64,000 nucleotides of DNA from Pseudomonas sp. GD03919 (GTDB lineage Bacteria; Pseudomonadota; Gammaproteobacteria; Pseudomonadales; Pseudomonadaceae), in NCBI RefSeq assembly GCF_029814935.1, contig NZ_CP104582.1, positions 3,162,001-3,226,000 on the forward strand, read 5' to 3'. This document shows, piece by piece, positions 49,173-58,206 of this stretch. Both the position numbers and the translations under genes were made by a program. Each line of letters starts with the position of its first letter. Positions within the stretch are counted from its first letter, which is position 1. Below the pieces are notes generated by a model. The model did no database searches, was not told the origin of the DNA, and was given only the letters and a program-made list of their open reading frames with translations.

Positions 49173-49865
49173 ATGCGCCTGGATCGCTTCCTCAGCAACT
49201 TCCCCCGCTTCAGCCGCCAGGACAGCCGCCTGCTGATCAGTGCTGGGCGGCTGCGTGTGGACGGTGCGGTGGTTCACGACCCGCGCCATGAGGTGCGCGA
49301 CTTCCAACGCGTGGAGCTGGACGACGAGCTGCTGCAAGCCGGACGCAGCGCGCGCTACTGGATGCTGCACAAACCGGTCGGCGTGGTCAGTGCCACCGAG
49401 CACGACGAACACCGCACCGTCCTCGATCTGCTCGACGAACCGGACAAGCACGACCTGCACCTGGCCGGCCGCCTCGACCTGAACACCAGCGGCCTGCTGC
49501 TGATCACCAACGACGGGCGCTGGTCGCGGCGCATCACCCAGCCACAGCAGCGCAAGCCCAAGGTCTACCACGTCACCACCGAACAGCCGATCACCGCCGA
49601 ATACGCCGAAGTCTTCGCCCGAGGCCTGTACTTCGCCTATGAAGATCTGACCACCCTGCCCGCCCAACTCGACGTGCTGAGCAGCCACCACGCGCGGCTG
49701 ACCCTGTTCGAGGGCCGCTACCATCAGGTCAAGCGCATGTTCGGCCACTTCCGCAACCGCGTCGTCGCCCTGCACCGCGAACGCATGGGCGAAATCGTTC
49801 TCGACCCGCTGCTCGCCCCCGGCCAATACCGCGCACTGACGGAGGCGGAAATCGCCAGCGTCTGA
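49173..49865 (+). CDS. RsuA-family 16S rRNA pseudouridine synthase
   Basis: 230 residues. N-terminal S4 RNA-binding domain (MRLDRFLSNFPRFSRQDSRLLISAGRLRVDG) and a catalytic domain with the pathway-defining Asp in LAGRLDLNTSGLLLITNDG. Probably makes pseudouridine 516 in 16S rRNA, though other RsuA/RluE-type targets are possible. Third gene of a likely operon with the cyclase and CWC genes. Confidence 0.88.
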   Translation: MRLDRFLSNFPRFSRQDSRLLISAGRLRVDGAVVHDPRHEVRDFQRVELDDELLQAGRSARYWMLHKPVGVVSATEHDEHRTVLDLLDEPDKHDLHLAGRLDLNTSGLLLITNDGRWSRRITQPQQRKPKVYHVTTEQPITAEYAEVFARGLYFAYEDLTTLPAQLDVLSSHHARLTLFEGRYHQVKRMFGHFRNRVVALHRERMGEIVLDPLLAPGQYRALTEAEIASV

Positions 49866-49913
49866 CGAGCCGACCAACGGCAGCCATAAAGCACGATAAA
49901 AATGTGACTTACC

Positions 49914-49976
49914 CTTGCACAGCTGCAAGCTAGCTGCTTGAATCGAACCACAAGTCTTTAGATGACCAACTGGTCA
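49914..49976. promoter_or_regulatory. Palindromes in the phaG leader region
   Basis: CTTGCACAGCTGCAAG (49914-49929) has 6-bp arms and TGACCAACTGGTCA (49963-49976) has 6-bp arms around AC. They lie 260-320 bases upstream of phaG, in a 369-bp gap with no gene. They could be operators; no regulator is assigned. The A/T-rich stretch 50108-50130 nearer the gene includes TATACT and TATAAA, but I see no well-spaced -35. Confidence 0.3.
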
Positions 49977-50234
49977 CTACACGACAACGATGTGTTCTTT
50001 CAGTTACTGGCGCTCTGCGCCGACTGGATTCCTGCCTGGTAACACCGCCCTCTCCAAGGCCCTGAAAAAGCCTGGAGCGCTCGCCTGTTTCGATCCTAAC
50101 TGCTTGAAATTACTATACTTATAAAAATCTCCAGCCTGACATCATGCTGTCACGCTCAGGCGCTTTTCTAACTGCTCAATCCAGCGCGAACGGTCGCCCG
50201 CTCGCCACGCTCACTTGCGCCAGGAGGAAACGAC

Positions 50235-51122
50235 ATGAGGCCAGAAACCGCAGTCGTCGAGATCAACAGGAAGCACAAGGTACACACGGAGTTCTACGGC
50301 AATCCGGCCGCAAGCAAGACCATCATCCTGGTCAATGGCTCCCTGGCGACCACCGCCTCGTTCGCGCAATCGGTCAAATACCTGCAACCGCAGTTCAACG
50401 TGGTGGCCTTCGATCTGCCCTATGCCGGCCAATCCAAGCCGCACAACACGGACTTCACGCCGATCACCAAGGAAGACGAAGCGGCGATCCTGCTGCACCT
50501 GATCAACCACTACAGCGCCAACTACCTGATGTCCTTCTCCTGGGGCGGCGTCGCCTCCATGCTCGCCCTGGCCCAACGCCCGGCGACGCTGGAGAAGGCC
50601 GCCATCTGCTCCTTCTCGCCGATCCTCAACGTGCCGATGCTCGACTACCTGCACAAGGGCCTGCGCTTCCTCGGCTCGGTAGACCGCGACAACGTCGCCC
50701 TGCTGGTCAACAGCACCATCGGCAAGCACCTGCCGTCGCTGTTCAAGCGCTTCAACCACAAGCACGTCAGCACCCTCGACGAACATGAGTACCGGCAGAT
50801 GTACGCCCACATCAAGCAGGTGCTGAACATGGAAGCGCACTGCGGCAAGGAATGCCTGCAGGCCATCGACATCCCGCTGATATTCGTCAACGGCGACCGC
50901 GACGAATACACCTCGGTGGAAGACGCCTGCCTGTTCGCCCAGCACATCGACCACGCCCAGTTCGCCGTGATCAACGACGCCGGCCACTTCCTCGACATGG
51001 AACACAAGGCCGCCTGGCTACAGAGCCAACGCGTACTGCTGGACTTCTTCAACGCCCCCAGCAAACGCCTGCAACTGCCAGTCAAAGGCGACCTGCGCGA
51101 CCTCCAGGCGATGGCGGTATGA
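50235..51122 (+). CDS. phaG: PhaG, (R)-3-hydroxyacyl-ACP thioesterase/transacylase
   Basis: 295 residues, exactly PhaG length. Alpha/beta hydrolase fold with the nucleophile elbow MSFSWGGVASMLALA (Ser in SWGG) and the catalytic His in NDAGHFLDMEHKAAW. It links fatty acid synthesis to medium-chain polyhydroxyalkanoate by releasing or transferring 3-hydroxyacyl groups from ACP. RhlA is the close paralogue (also 295 residues). I favour PhaG from MRPETAVVEINRKHKVHTEFYG, TTASFAQSVKYLQPQFNVV and TIGKHLPSLFKRFNHKHVS, which follow PhaG rather than RhlA, and because no rhlB is next to it. AGGAGG precedes the ATG. Confidence 0.85.
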   Translation: MRPETAVVEINRKHKVHTEFYGNPAASKTIILVNGSLATTASFAQSVKYLQPQFNVVAFDLPYAGQSKPHNTDFTPITKEDEAAILLHLINHYSANYLMSFSWGGVASMLALAQRPATLEKAAICSFSPILNVPMLDYLHKGLRFLGSVDRDNVALLVNSTIGKHLPSLFKRFNHKHVSTLDEHEYRQMYAHIKQVLNMEAHCGKECLQAIDIPLIFVNGDRDEYTSVEDACLFAQHIDHAQFAVINDAGHFLDMEHKAAWLQSQRVLLDFFNAPSKRLQLPVKGDLRDLQAMAV

Positions 51123-51195
51123 CGGGCACCACGCGCAAAGCGAATGCGCTTTGCGCTTCATTTCTGCCGCCGCTTCCGGTATAAAGGCACCCGCT

Positions 51196-51269
51196 GCGGG
51201 TGTCGTATAATGGTAATACCCTAGCTTCCCAAGCTAGAGCCGTGGGTTCGATTCCCATCACCCGCTCCA
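51196..51269 (+). tRNA. tRNA-Gly (CCC)
   Basis: 74 bases including the encoded CCA. Acceptor GCGGGTG pairs with CACCCGC; D-arm GTATAATGGTAATAC; anticodon stem CTAGC/GCTAG with loop TTCCCAA giving anticodon CCC; T-arm GTGGGTTCGATTCCCAT. Its 3' end is a known insertion site for large integrative islands in Pseudomonas, and a truncated integrase lies just downstream. Confidence 0.95.
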
Positions 51270-51277
51270 GACTCCAT

Positions 51278-51313
51278 AAGCCCTTGATTCTTAAAGGATT
51301 CAGGGGCTTTTAG
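51278..51313 (+). terminator. Terminator after tRNA-Gly
   Basis: AAGCCCTTGATTC, short loop, then GATTCAGGGGCTT and TTT; two mismatched pairs. Nine bases after the tRNA. Confidence 0.7.
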
Positions 51314-51372
51314 TTTCTGACTGCTTGCTGCCCTTCTGCTGATTGGTACAGAGGGCTGGTACAGTGGCGATC

Positions 51373-51890
51373 ATGGCGCAACCCTGGAAACATCCACAGA
51401 ACGGTATCTTCTACTTCCGCCGAGAAGTCCCCGAAGACATCCGCCGAGTCATCGGCAAGCGTGAATGGAAGGTCTCCCTCAAGACACGGCATCTCCCTGA
51501 AGCACGTCTTCGCTTCATTGGGGAAGCACAACGCTGCGAAGAAGCCTTCACTGCAGCGCGAGACCAACTCGCAGGGATCTCCCGCCTCTTACCCTCAGCT
51601 GCAATCAAGCTGGCCAACAGATGGGCTAAGGCTGTTCTGCAGGAATGGGAAACCAACCCCGAGAAGGTGAAAGACTTCTTGGCTGTGTCCGATACAGGCT
51701 CGGATCTCGACTACGTCCCCGCCTCTGACTTTGCGGGCATGGATACACCCGCGGCCCTCACCGAGGCGCTTTCCAGCTTCATCCGTAACACACTTCATCA
51801 GCTCAACCTGCCGCTTCCTGTACCAGCCGATCCTGCAAGGCGAGCACTTGAAGACGCCTTGGACACCTTGTTAAGGTCGATGCCGAACAA
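51373..51890 (+). pseudogene. Truncated tyrosine integrase, N-terminus only
   Basis: ATG 51373 opens MAQPWKHPQNGIFYFRREVPEDIRRVIGKREWKVSLKTRHLPEARLRF, the DUF6538-type N-terminal domain of phage/ICE integrases. A core-binding-like stretch follows to about LEDALDTL. Beyond about 51885 the frame reads unrelated sequence to a stop at 51960, while an IS66 transposase remnant is recognisable in another frame. The catalytic domain (R...HxxR...Y) is absent, so it cannot integrate or excise. Its place 104 bases after the tRNA is that of an island integrase. Confidence 0.8.
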
Positions 51891-52290
51891 CGCGCGCTGT
51901 TCGACAAGACTCTGGACGCCTACATTGCCTCGGCCGAGGCGCAGCATCAAGAACTGCTGAGCAAGAAGAAGCCGCCGGCTACGCATGGCGCAGTGCCGAA
52001 GCCCACCGCCTTGCCGGCGGACTACCGCGCGTGGACCGCCACCACGAGCCCGAGCACACCCGCTGCGCGTGCGGCTGTGCGCTCAAGCGCATCAGTGAGA
52101 GGCTGGACTACACGCCGGGCGTGCTCACGGTCGAGTGCCACATCCGCGGCAAGTGGACCTGCGCACAGGCGCCAGTCCCGGCGGAGATCATCGCCAAGGG
52201 CATCCCCCACCTCCGGGCTGCTCACGTAGGTGCTGGTCGCAAAGGACTCCGACCATCTGCGGCTTACATGGTCGTCCCTAGGCAAGCATG
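51876..52290 (+). pseudogene. IS66-family transposase (TnpC) remnant
   Basis: Segments in shifting frames match TnpC: VDAEQRALFDKTLDAYIASAEAQHQELL, then (frameshift near 52025) HHEPEHTRCACGCALKRISERLDYTPG, the zinc-finger block, then QAPVPAEIIAKGIP and, in a third frame with a stop, TSGLLT then VLVAKDSDHLRLTW. Both ends and the DDE core are missing. It directly abuts the truncated integrase. Confidence 0.75.
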
Positions 52291-52337
52291 AATCAGCTGC
52301 GTGAGTGAATCGGGAGGTTTGCGCAGCTGATGGGTGG

Positions 52338-52672
52338 TCAGCACGTCTGCGCCGGCGTCTTCACCGGCACGAAGCGCATGTGCGGGCGGGTTGCCCATCG
52401 GCCGAACCGTTCTTGCGTCCCTTGCCAGCCATGCAGTAGGGCGTGATGAAGTGGCCTGCGATCAGCCGCGCATCCAGCCCATAGCCGCGCAGCTTGCGTG
52501 TTCAGTGATGCGCACCGCCGCAGGCCTCCAGGCAGCCGGGAGGCAACTGCGCGCACCGGGCCGCAAACTTGTCAGCGGCCAGCACCTTGGCAACCACCAC
52601 GCGCGCATCCACCGCATGCACCTAGATAACCCGCTTAGCCAGATCCACCCCGACTCGGGCAATCTCGTTCAT
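52338..52672 (-). pseudogene. IS110/IS1111-family transposase remnant
   Basis: Starting at ATG 52672 on the minus strand: NEIARVGVDLAKRVI, a stop, then VHAVDARVVVAKVLAADKF, CAQLPPGCL, LRGYGLDARLIAGHF and RPHMRFVPVKTPAQ in changing frames. These are the N-terminal DEDD-domain blocks of IS110-type transposases, with several indels. The C-terminal half is absent. Opposite orientation to the island genes. Confidence 0.75.
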
Positions 52673-52760
52673 GGACTTCCCCTTTCACATGGCTGCAGAT
52701 TGATGACTTGGGGAGCACCATCGCGGCGGCAGCCAACATTTGTTTCCTCGCTGCTTACGA

Positions 52761-52774
52761 TTGACTCAAATCAA
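52761..52774. promoter_or_regulatory. Candidate ANR/FNR-type box upstream of the stress operon
   Basis: TTGACTCAAATCAA matches TTGAT-N4-ATCAA at 9 of 10 defined bases. It lies 122 bases before the HTH gene ATG, in the only open stretch (52673-52895) between the IS remnant and the operon. A single match in a small space, so regard it as a candidate only. Confidence 0.3.
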
Positions 52775-52895
52775 TCGGCCAGCAGATCACTGAATGTTGA
52801 CTCTTGATTTTCTGCATGTTAAGCGCAATGTCTTGCAAGGTCTTGAAAAAAATCCTCGATTGAGGCTGTACGAAGGCGGAACTTGTGGGGGTGGT

Positions 52896-53177
52896 ATGAC
52901 AGCGCGCCAGCAGGCGATCTTCACACTCGACGAGTTGGCTACCTACTTAAAGGTCGGCAAGCGAACGCTCTACCGGCTCGCCGCGCACGGGGAGATTCCG
53001 GCCTTCAAGGTCGGCGGGACGTGGCGGTTTCGTCAAAGTGAAATCGATCGATGGATCAATGATCAGACCCAAGCAGGCAGAAAGAAGGAGGTGATACGTA
53101 CAGATGAGCAGCCGAAGTCAGCGAAACATCCCGTGTTGCCTGGGCGCACTATCCATAGCCGCAGGCAAACGGAGTGA
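52896..53177 (+). CDS. Excisionase/MerR-type HTH DNA-binding protein, first gene of the stress-tolerance locus
   Basis: 93 residues from ATG 52896. A helix-turn-helix domain of the excisionase type occupies residues 8-60: IFTLDELATYLKVGKRTLYRLAAHGEIPAFKVGGTWRFRQSEIDRWI. The basic tail is probably disordered. The same small regulator heads the ClpG/sHSP20 loci (tLST/TLPQC) in other bacteria. I start after the unconserved 34 residues of the longer frame; GTGGGGG lies upstream. Probably a local regulator (inference). sHSP20 follows 35 bases later. Confidence 0.82.
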   Translation: MTARQQAIFTLDELATYLKVGKRTLYRLAAHGEIPAFKVGGTWRFRQSEIDRWINDQTQAGRKKEVIRTDEQPKSAKHPVLPGRTIHSRRQTE

Positions 53178-53212
53178 GCGAGAGTCTTCAATTTTTCTTC
53201 TGGAGGTGTGAC

Positions 53213-53782
53213 ATGGACATTGATTTCAAGAAGTTGGCTCCCTGGAACTGGTTCAAGAAGGAGCAGGAAGAACAACAGAGCACTGCCTCGCTACCGGTGC
53301 AGCGCAATGACCTGCCGGTAGCGGGTGGGCCCGTCAGTCCCATCCTGCAATTGCATCGCGAGATCGATCGCCTCTTCGACGACGCGTTTCGAGGCTTCGG
53401 CTTTCCGGCGCTGGCCATGCCACGCTGGCCGTCGGACTGGCCGGGCCTGCTGAAGCCGGCGCTGGACATCCAGGAGACCGACAAGCAGTACAAGATCGCC
53501 CTGGAAGTGCCCGGCGTCGAGGAAAAAGACATCCAGATCACGCTCGACAACGACGTGCTGCTGGTGCGCGGTGAAAAGCGTCAGGAGCAAGAAACGAAAG
53601 ACGGCGGTTTCCACCGGGTGGAGCGCTCCTACGGCAGCTTTCAGCGCGCTCTGAACCTGCCGACCGATGCCAACCAGGACACGATCAAGGCCGCTTTCAA
53701 GAACGGCGTGCTCACGATCACGATGGAAAAGCGCGAGGCCAGTGCGCCCAAGCAGGGCCGCTCGATCCCGATCAACGGCTGA
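53213..53782 (+). CDS. Small heat-shock protein sHSP20
   Basis: 189 residues. N-terminal arm (MDIDFKKLAPWNWFKKEQEEQQ), an alpha-crystallin domain (about 75-170: PALDIQETDKQYKIALEVPGVEEKDIQITLDNDVLLVRGEKRQ) and GVLTITMEKRE before the tail motif SIPING (I-x-I/V type). An ATP-independent holdase that keeps unfolding proteins in a form that the next gene's disaggregase can rescue. TGGAGGTG lies 4 bases before ATG 53213. The sHSP20-ClpG pair is the signature of the transmissible heat-resistance loci. Confidence 0.92.
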   Translation: MDIDFKKLAPWNWFKKEQEEQQSTASLPVQRNDLPVAGGPVSPILQLHREIDRLFDDAFRGFGFPALAMPRWPSDWPGLLKPALDIQETDKQYKIALEVPGVEEKDIQITLDNDVLLVRGEKRQEQETKDGGFHRVERSYGSFQRALNLPTDANQDTIKAAFKNGVLTITMEKREASAPKQGRSIPING

Positions 53783-53879
53783 CGCCGATCGGCTTGTTCT
53801 CTACAGAAAAACCAAGTGAATGGCGAGGCGCCGTGACCTTCGGCGCCTCGTCAAATCAGTCCTCTCAAGGAGCATGAGC

Positions 53880-56732
53880 ATGGCCAGAAAACAATGCTAG
53901 GTCTGCGGCCAGCCCGCCACGGTGCGGGTGGAAGCCAATCTCAATGGTCGCCACAGCACCATGCTGTTGTGTGACGATCACTATCGCCAACTGGCGCGCC
54001 AGCAAAAGCGCACCGTCTCGCCGCTGGAAGCCTTGTTTGGCTCGCGCAGCGGCTTGTTCGAAGACTTCCTCGGCAGCGACTTCTTCCGCATCGGTGACGA
54101 TTCGCCGTCCATGGCGGCCGATACCGACGAGGTGGTCGATGCCTCGTTCGGCGAACCCGCCCCGGCCGGTACGGGCACCGCGCGCCGTCGCGGCAGTGGG
54201 CTCGCCAGCCGTATAAGCGAACAGTCCGAGGCCCTATTGCAGGAGGCCGCCAAACATGCCGCCGAATTTGGCCGCCCCGAAGTCGATACCGAACACCTGC
54301 TGCTGGCGCTATCCGACAGCGATGTGGTGAAGACCATCCTGGGACAGTTCAAGATCAAGGTCGATGACCTCAAGCGACAGATCGAATCCGAAGCCAAGCG
54401 CGGCGACAAGCCGTTCGAGGGCGAAATTGGCGTGTCGCCGCGCGTCAAGGACGCACTGAGTCGTGCTTTCGTGGCGTCCAACGAACTGGGTCACTCGTAT
54501 GTCGGCCCGGAACACTTCCTGATCGGCTTGGCAGAGGAAGGCGAAGGTTTGGCCGCCAACCTGCTGCGCCGATACGGCCTCACGCCGCAGGCGCTGCGTC
54601 AACAGGTGAGCAAGGTGGTCGGCAAGGGGGCCGAGGACGGGCGCGCTGAGACGCCGACCAACACACCTGAGCTCGACAAGTACTCGCGTGATCTCACCAA
54701 AATGGCGCGTGACGGCAAGCTCGATCCGGTCATCGGCCGTGCGCAGGAGATCGAGACCACCATCGAGGTGCTGGCCCGGCGCAAGAAAAACAACCCGGTG
54801 TTAATCGGTGAGCCCGGCGTCGGCAAGACCGCCATTGTCGAAGGGCTGGCGCAGCGCATGGTCGCCGGTGAAGTGCCCGAGACGCTGCGCGACAAGCGTC
54901 TGGTCGAGCTCAACATCAACGCCATGGTGGCAGGCGCCAAGTATCGCGGCGAGTTCGAGGAGCGCGTGCAGAAGGTGCTCAAGGAAGTGACCGAGCACCA
55001 GGGCGAGATGATTCTCTTCATCGATGAAGTGCACACCATCGTCGGTGCAGGCCAGGGTGGCGGCGAAGGCGGGCTGGACGTGGCCAACGTGTTCAAGCCG
55101 ATGATGGCGCGCGGCGAACTGAACCTGATCGGCGCCACCACGCTCAACGAGTATCAGAAGTACATCGAGAAGGACGCCGCGCTGGAGCGTCGTTTCCAGC
55201 CGGTGATGGTGCCCGAGCCGACGGTAGCGCAGACCATGATGATCCTGCGCGGCCTGCGCGACACCTTCGAGGCGCACCACAAGGTCAGCATCACCGAGGA
55301 TGCGATCATCGCCGCCGCCGAGTTGTCGGACCGCTACATCACCGCGCGCTTTTTGCCTGACAAGGCCATCGACCTGCTTGACCAGGCGGCCGCACGCGTG
55401 AAGCTGTCGGCCACGGCTCGCCCAGTGGCGGTGCAGGAGCTGGAGTCCGAACTGCACCAGTTGCGGCGTGAGCAGGACTACATGGCCTCGCGCAAGCAGT
55501 ACGACAAGGCCGCCGAGCTGGGCAAGCGCATCGAGGCCAAGGAGGCTGAGCTCAAGAAGCTCGTCGAGGAATGGGAACGCGAGCGCGCCTCGGGCAGCGC
55601 CGAAGTCAAGGCCGAGCATGTCGCGCAGATCGTCTCGCGCCTGACCGGCATTCCGGTCAACGAGCTGACGGTGGAAGAACGCGAGAAGCTGCTGCATCTG
55701 GAGCAGCGGCTGCACGAGCGCCTGGTGGGTCAGGATGAAGCAGTGCGCGCGGTGGCCGATGCCGTGCGGTTGTCGCGCGCGGGCCTGCGCGAAGGCGGCA
55801 AGCCGGTGGCGACTTTTCTGTTCCTCGGGCCGACCGGCGTGGGCAAGACCGAGCTCGCCAAGGCGCTGGCCGAGTCCATCTATGGCGATGAAGGTGCGCT
55901 ACTGCGCATCGACATGTCCGAGTACGGGGAACGCCATACCGTGGCACGCCTGGTTGGCGCGCCTCCGGGCTATGTCGGTTACGACGAAGGCGGTCAGCTC
56001 ACCGAGAAGGTGCGGCGCAAACCCTACAGCGTGTTGCTGCTGGACGAGATCGAGAAGGCTCACCCCGACGTCTACAACATCCTGCTGCAGGTGTTCGACG
56101 ACGGGCGGCTCACCGACGGCAAGGGCCGGGTGGTGGATTTCACCAATACCATCATCATCGCCACCTCGAACTTGGGCTCGGACATCATCCAGCGTCGGCT
56201 GAAGGCCCGTAGCGCCGCCGGCGAGGAATACGAGAAGACCAAGTCCGAGGTGATGGACGTGCTGCGCGGACACTTCCGCCCCGAGTTCATCAACCGCATC
56301 GACGAGATCATCGTCTTCCATGCGCTGGGCAAGGAGGAGATCCGCCATATCGTCGGCCTGCAGCTCGATCGTGTAGCCCGCAACGCCGCCAGCCAGGGCG
56401 TGACGCTGACCTTCGATCAGACCTTGATCGATCACTTCGCGGAGGAAGGCTACAAGCCCGAGTTCGGCGCGCGTGAGCTCAAGCGGCTGATCCGCAGCGA
56501 GCTGGAGACGGCACTGGCGCGCGAGATGCTGGGTGGCGGTATCGGCAAGGGCGATCACGCCAGCGCCCGCTGGGACGACAAGGCCGAACGGGTGGTCTTC
56601 GAGCGTCAGGAGCCACCCGCGAAGCCAGCCGAGCCTGAAAAGCCCGATGCCGCGAACGTGGCCGAGGCACCGCCTAGCGACGCGAGCAAGCCTGCGCGCA
56701 AGAAGAAGAAGTCAGCGGGCGGCGAATCGTGA
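53880..56732 (+). CDS. clpG: ClpG/ClpK-type AAA+ disaggregase with an in-frame amber codon near the start
   Basis: 950 codons from ATG 53880 (AAGGAGC upstream). Codon 7 is TAG (53898-53900), between Cys6 and Cys9 of the N-terminal zinc finger (MARKQC, stop, [13 protein letters not shown], later CDDH). The frame is otherwise open to 56732. Then: a Clp_N domain (about 110-240), AAA-1 with GEPGVGKT (from 310), a short middle domain ([23 protein letters not shown]), AAA-2 with [14 protein letters not shown] (from 650), and a Lys-rich tail. Stand-alone, Hsp70-independent disaggregation is known for ClpG. If the amber is real, translation must restart (GTG 53922 or ATG 53961, both lacking the CxxC pair and a clear ribosome site) or read through. 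Homologues have Gln (CAG) there, as far as I recall. Confidence 0.85.
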
Positions 56733-56748
56733 GCGATGGGAGGCTGTC

Positions 56749-58179
56749 GTGTCCGACCCCAATGGGCTGACATGGGCAGCCACCCTCGTGTCGCTGACGG
56801 TCGCTATCCCCACAGCGGGGCACGCGGTCATCTACAAGCGTGACCCTCGATCGGCCACGCTGTGGGTACTGCTGATCGCCTTGTTGCCGCTGGGCGGTTC
56901 GCTGCTGTATGGGCTGTTCGGCATCAACCGTTACCAGCGGCGGGCGCGGCGGCTCTTCCCGGGGGCAGATCCTGCTGTTCGGCAGGATCTCTCGCCCACG
57001 ATGCCCGAGGCTGTATCGCCGCCACTTGCCGGTCTGGCCCACCTGGTGGGACGCGCCACCGGCCAGTCGCTGACCGGCGGCAACCGCATCGAGCCGCTTG
57101 TCGATGGCGAGCAGGCCTACCCGGCCATGCTCGCCGCCATCGAATCGGCGCGGTACAGCGTCGCCTTGGCCTCGTACATCTTCGACAGCCAAGGCATCGG
57201 GGCGCAGTTCGTCGATGCGCTGCGCCGGGCTCATGAGCGCGGCGTGCAAGTGCGGGTGCTGATCGACGACGTGTATGCCCGCTGGACGCCCCGCAGCGCC
57301 TACCGCGCCTTGCAGCGCGCCGGCGTTCCGGTGGCGACGTTCAACCCGACATTGATTCCCGCGCGCCTGCATGCCGCGCATCTGCGCAATCACCGCAAGC
57401 TGCTGGTGATCGATGGCGAGACGGGTTTCACCGGCGGCATGAACATCTTCAGCACGTATTGGCGGCCCGATGCGCCGGGCCAGGCCTGTCACGATTTGCA
57501 CTTTCGTCTGCGCGGGCCGGTGGTAGAGCATCTGATACGGAGCTTCACCGATGATTGGTGCGATACCACGGGCGAGCGGCTTAGCAAGGGTTTCTGGGGC
57601 GAACCGCCCGTAACGGCTGATGAGCCGGGAACCAGTTGGGCGCGCGGCATCGAGGCCGGTCCCGACGAGGCCCTAGACAGGATGCGCTGGACCTTCATGG
57701 GCGCTTTGAGCGCGGCGAAGCATTCGGTGCGCATCTGGACACCTTACTTCGTGCCCGATCAGCCGATGATCGCGGCGCTGAGTACGGCCGCGTTGCGCGG
57801 CGTGCGTATCGACGTGCTGACGCCCGCAAACGGCGACCATCCCACGGTGCAATGGGCGGCGCGCGCCCACTACTGGCAGGTGCTGGAGCACGGTGTGCGC
57901 ATCTTCGAACGGCCTGGCCCGTTCGACCACAGCAAGCTGATGCTGGTAGACGGAGCGTGGTGCTGCCTGGGTTCGGCCAATTGGGATGCGCGCAGTTTGC
58001 GCCTCAACTTCGAGTTCAATGTGGAGGTGTACGACACCGCGTTGTCTACGCGGCTGTCATCCCTTTTTGATGCCGCTCGTGATGCGTCGGGCGAGATATC
58101 GGCGAAGGCGTTGCGCGCCCGCCCGCTGGCCATCCGCTTACGCGACGGGTTGGCCCGTCTGTTCACCCCCATTCTCTAG
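56749..58179 (+). CDS. Cardiolipin synthase-like phospholipase D protein
   Basis: 476 residues from GTG 56749 (GGGAGG 5 bases upstream). Two N-terminal hydrophobic segments (WAATLVSLTVAIPTAGHAVIY and TLWVLLIALLPLGGSLLYGLFG), then two HKD domains: H215-x-K217 in LRNHRKLLVIDGETGFTGGMN and H394-x-K396 in FDHSKLMLVDGAWCCLGSAN. Both catalytic pairs are intact, so phosphatidyl transfer, for example cardiolipin formation, is plausible. In the stress loci it sits between clpG and ftsH, as here, hinting at membrane remodelling during heat stress (inference). Confidence 0.85.
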   Translation: MSDPNGLTWAATLVSLTVAIPTAGHAVIYKRDPRSATLWVLLIALLPLGGSLLYGLFGINRYQRRARRLFPGADPAVRQDLSPTMPEAVSPPLAGLAHLVGRATGQSLTGGNRIEPLVDGEQAYPAMLAAIESARYSVALASYIFDSQGIGAQFVDALRRAHERGVQVRVLIDDVYARWTPRSAYRALQRAGVPVATFNPTLIPARLHAAHLRNHRKLLVIDGETGFTGGMNIFSTYWRPDAPGQACHDLHFRLRGPVVEHLIRSFTDDWCDTTGERLSKGFWGEPPVTADEPGTSWARGIEAGPDEALDRMRWTFMGALSAAKHSVRIWTPYFVPDQPMIAALSTAALRGVRIDVLTPANGDHPTVQWAARAHYWQVLEHGVRIFERPGPFDHSKLMLVDGAWCCLGSANWDARSLRLNFEFNVEVYDTALSTRLSSLFDAARDASGEISAKALRARPLAIRLRDGLARLFTPIL

Positions 58180-58206
58180 CGACACGACTTGCGAGGAACA
58201 TTGCCC

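Noticed and set aside
50235..51122. RhlA (rhamnolipid precursor synthase) instead of PhaG
   Set aside because: Same family and length, but the N-terminus and the GKHLPSLFKRFN block follow PhaG, and there is no rhlB or rhlR/rhlI beside it.
52840..52870. Possible heat-shock (sigma-32) promoter, CTTGAAA at about 52842
   Set aside because: A good -35-like CTTGAAA is present, but no CCCCAT-type -10 lies 11-16 bases downstream.
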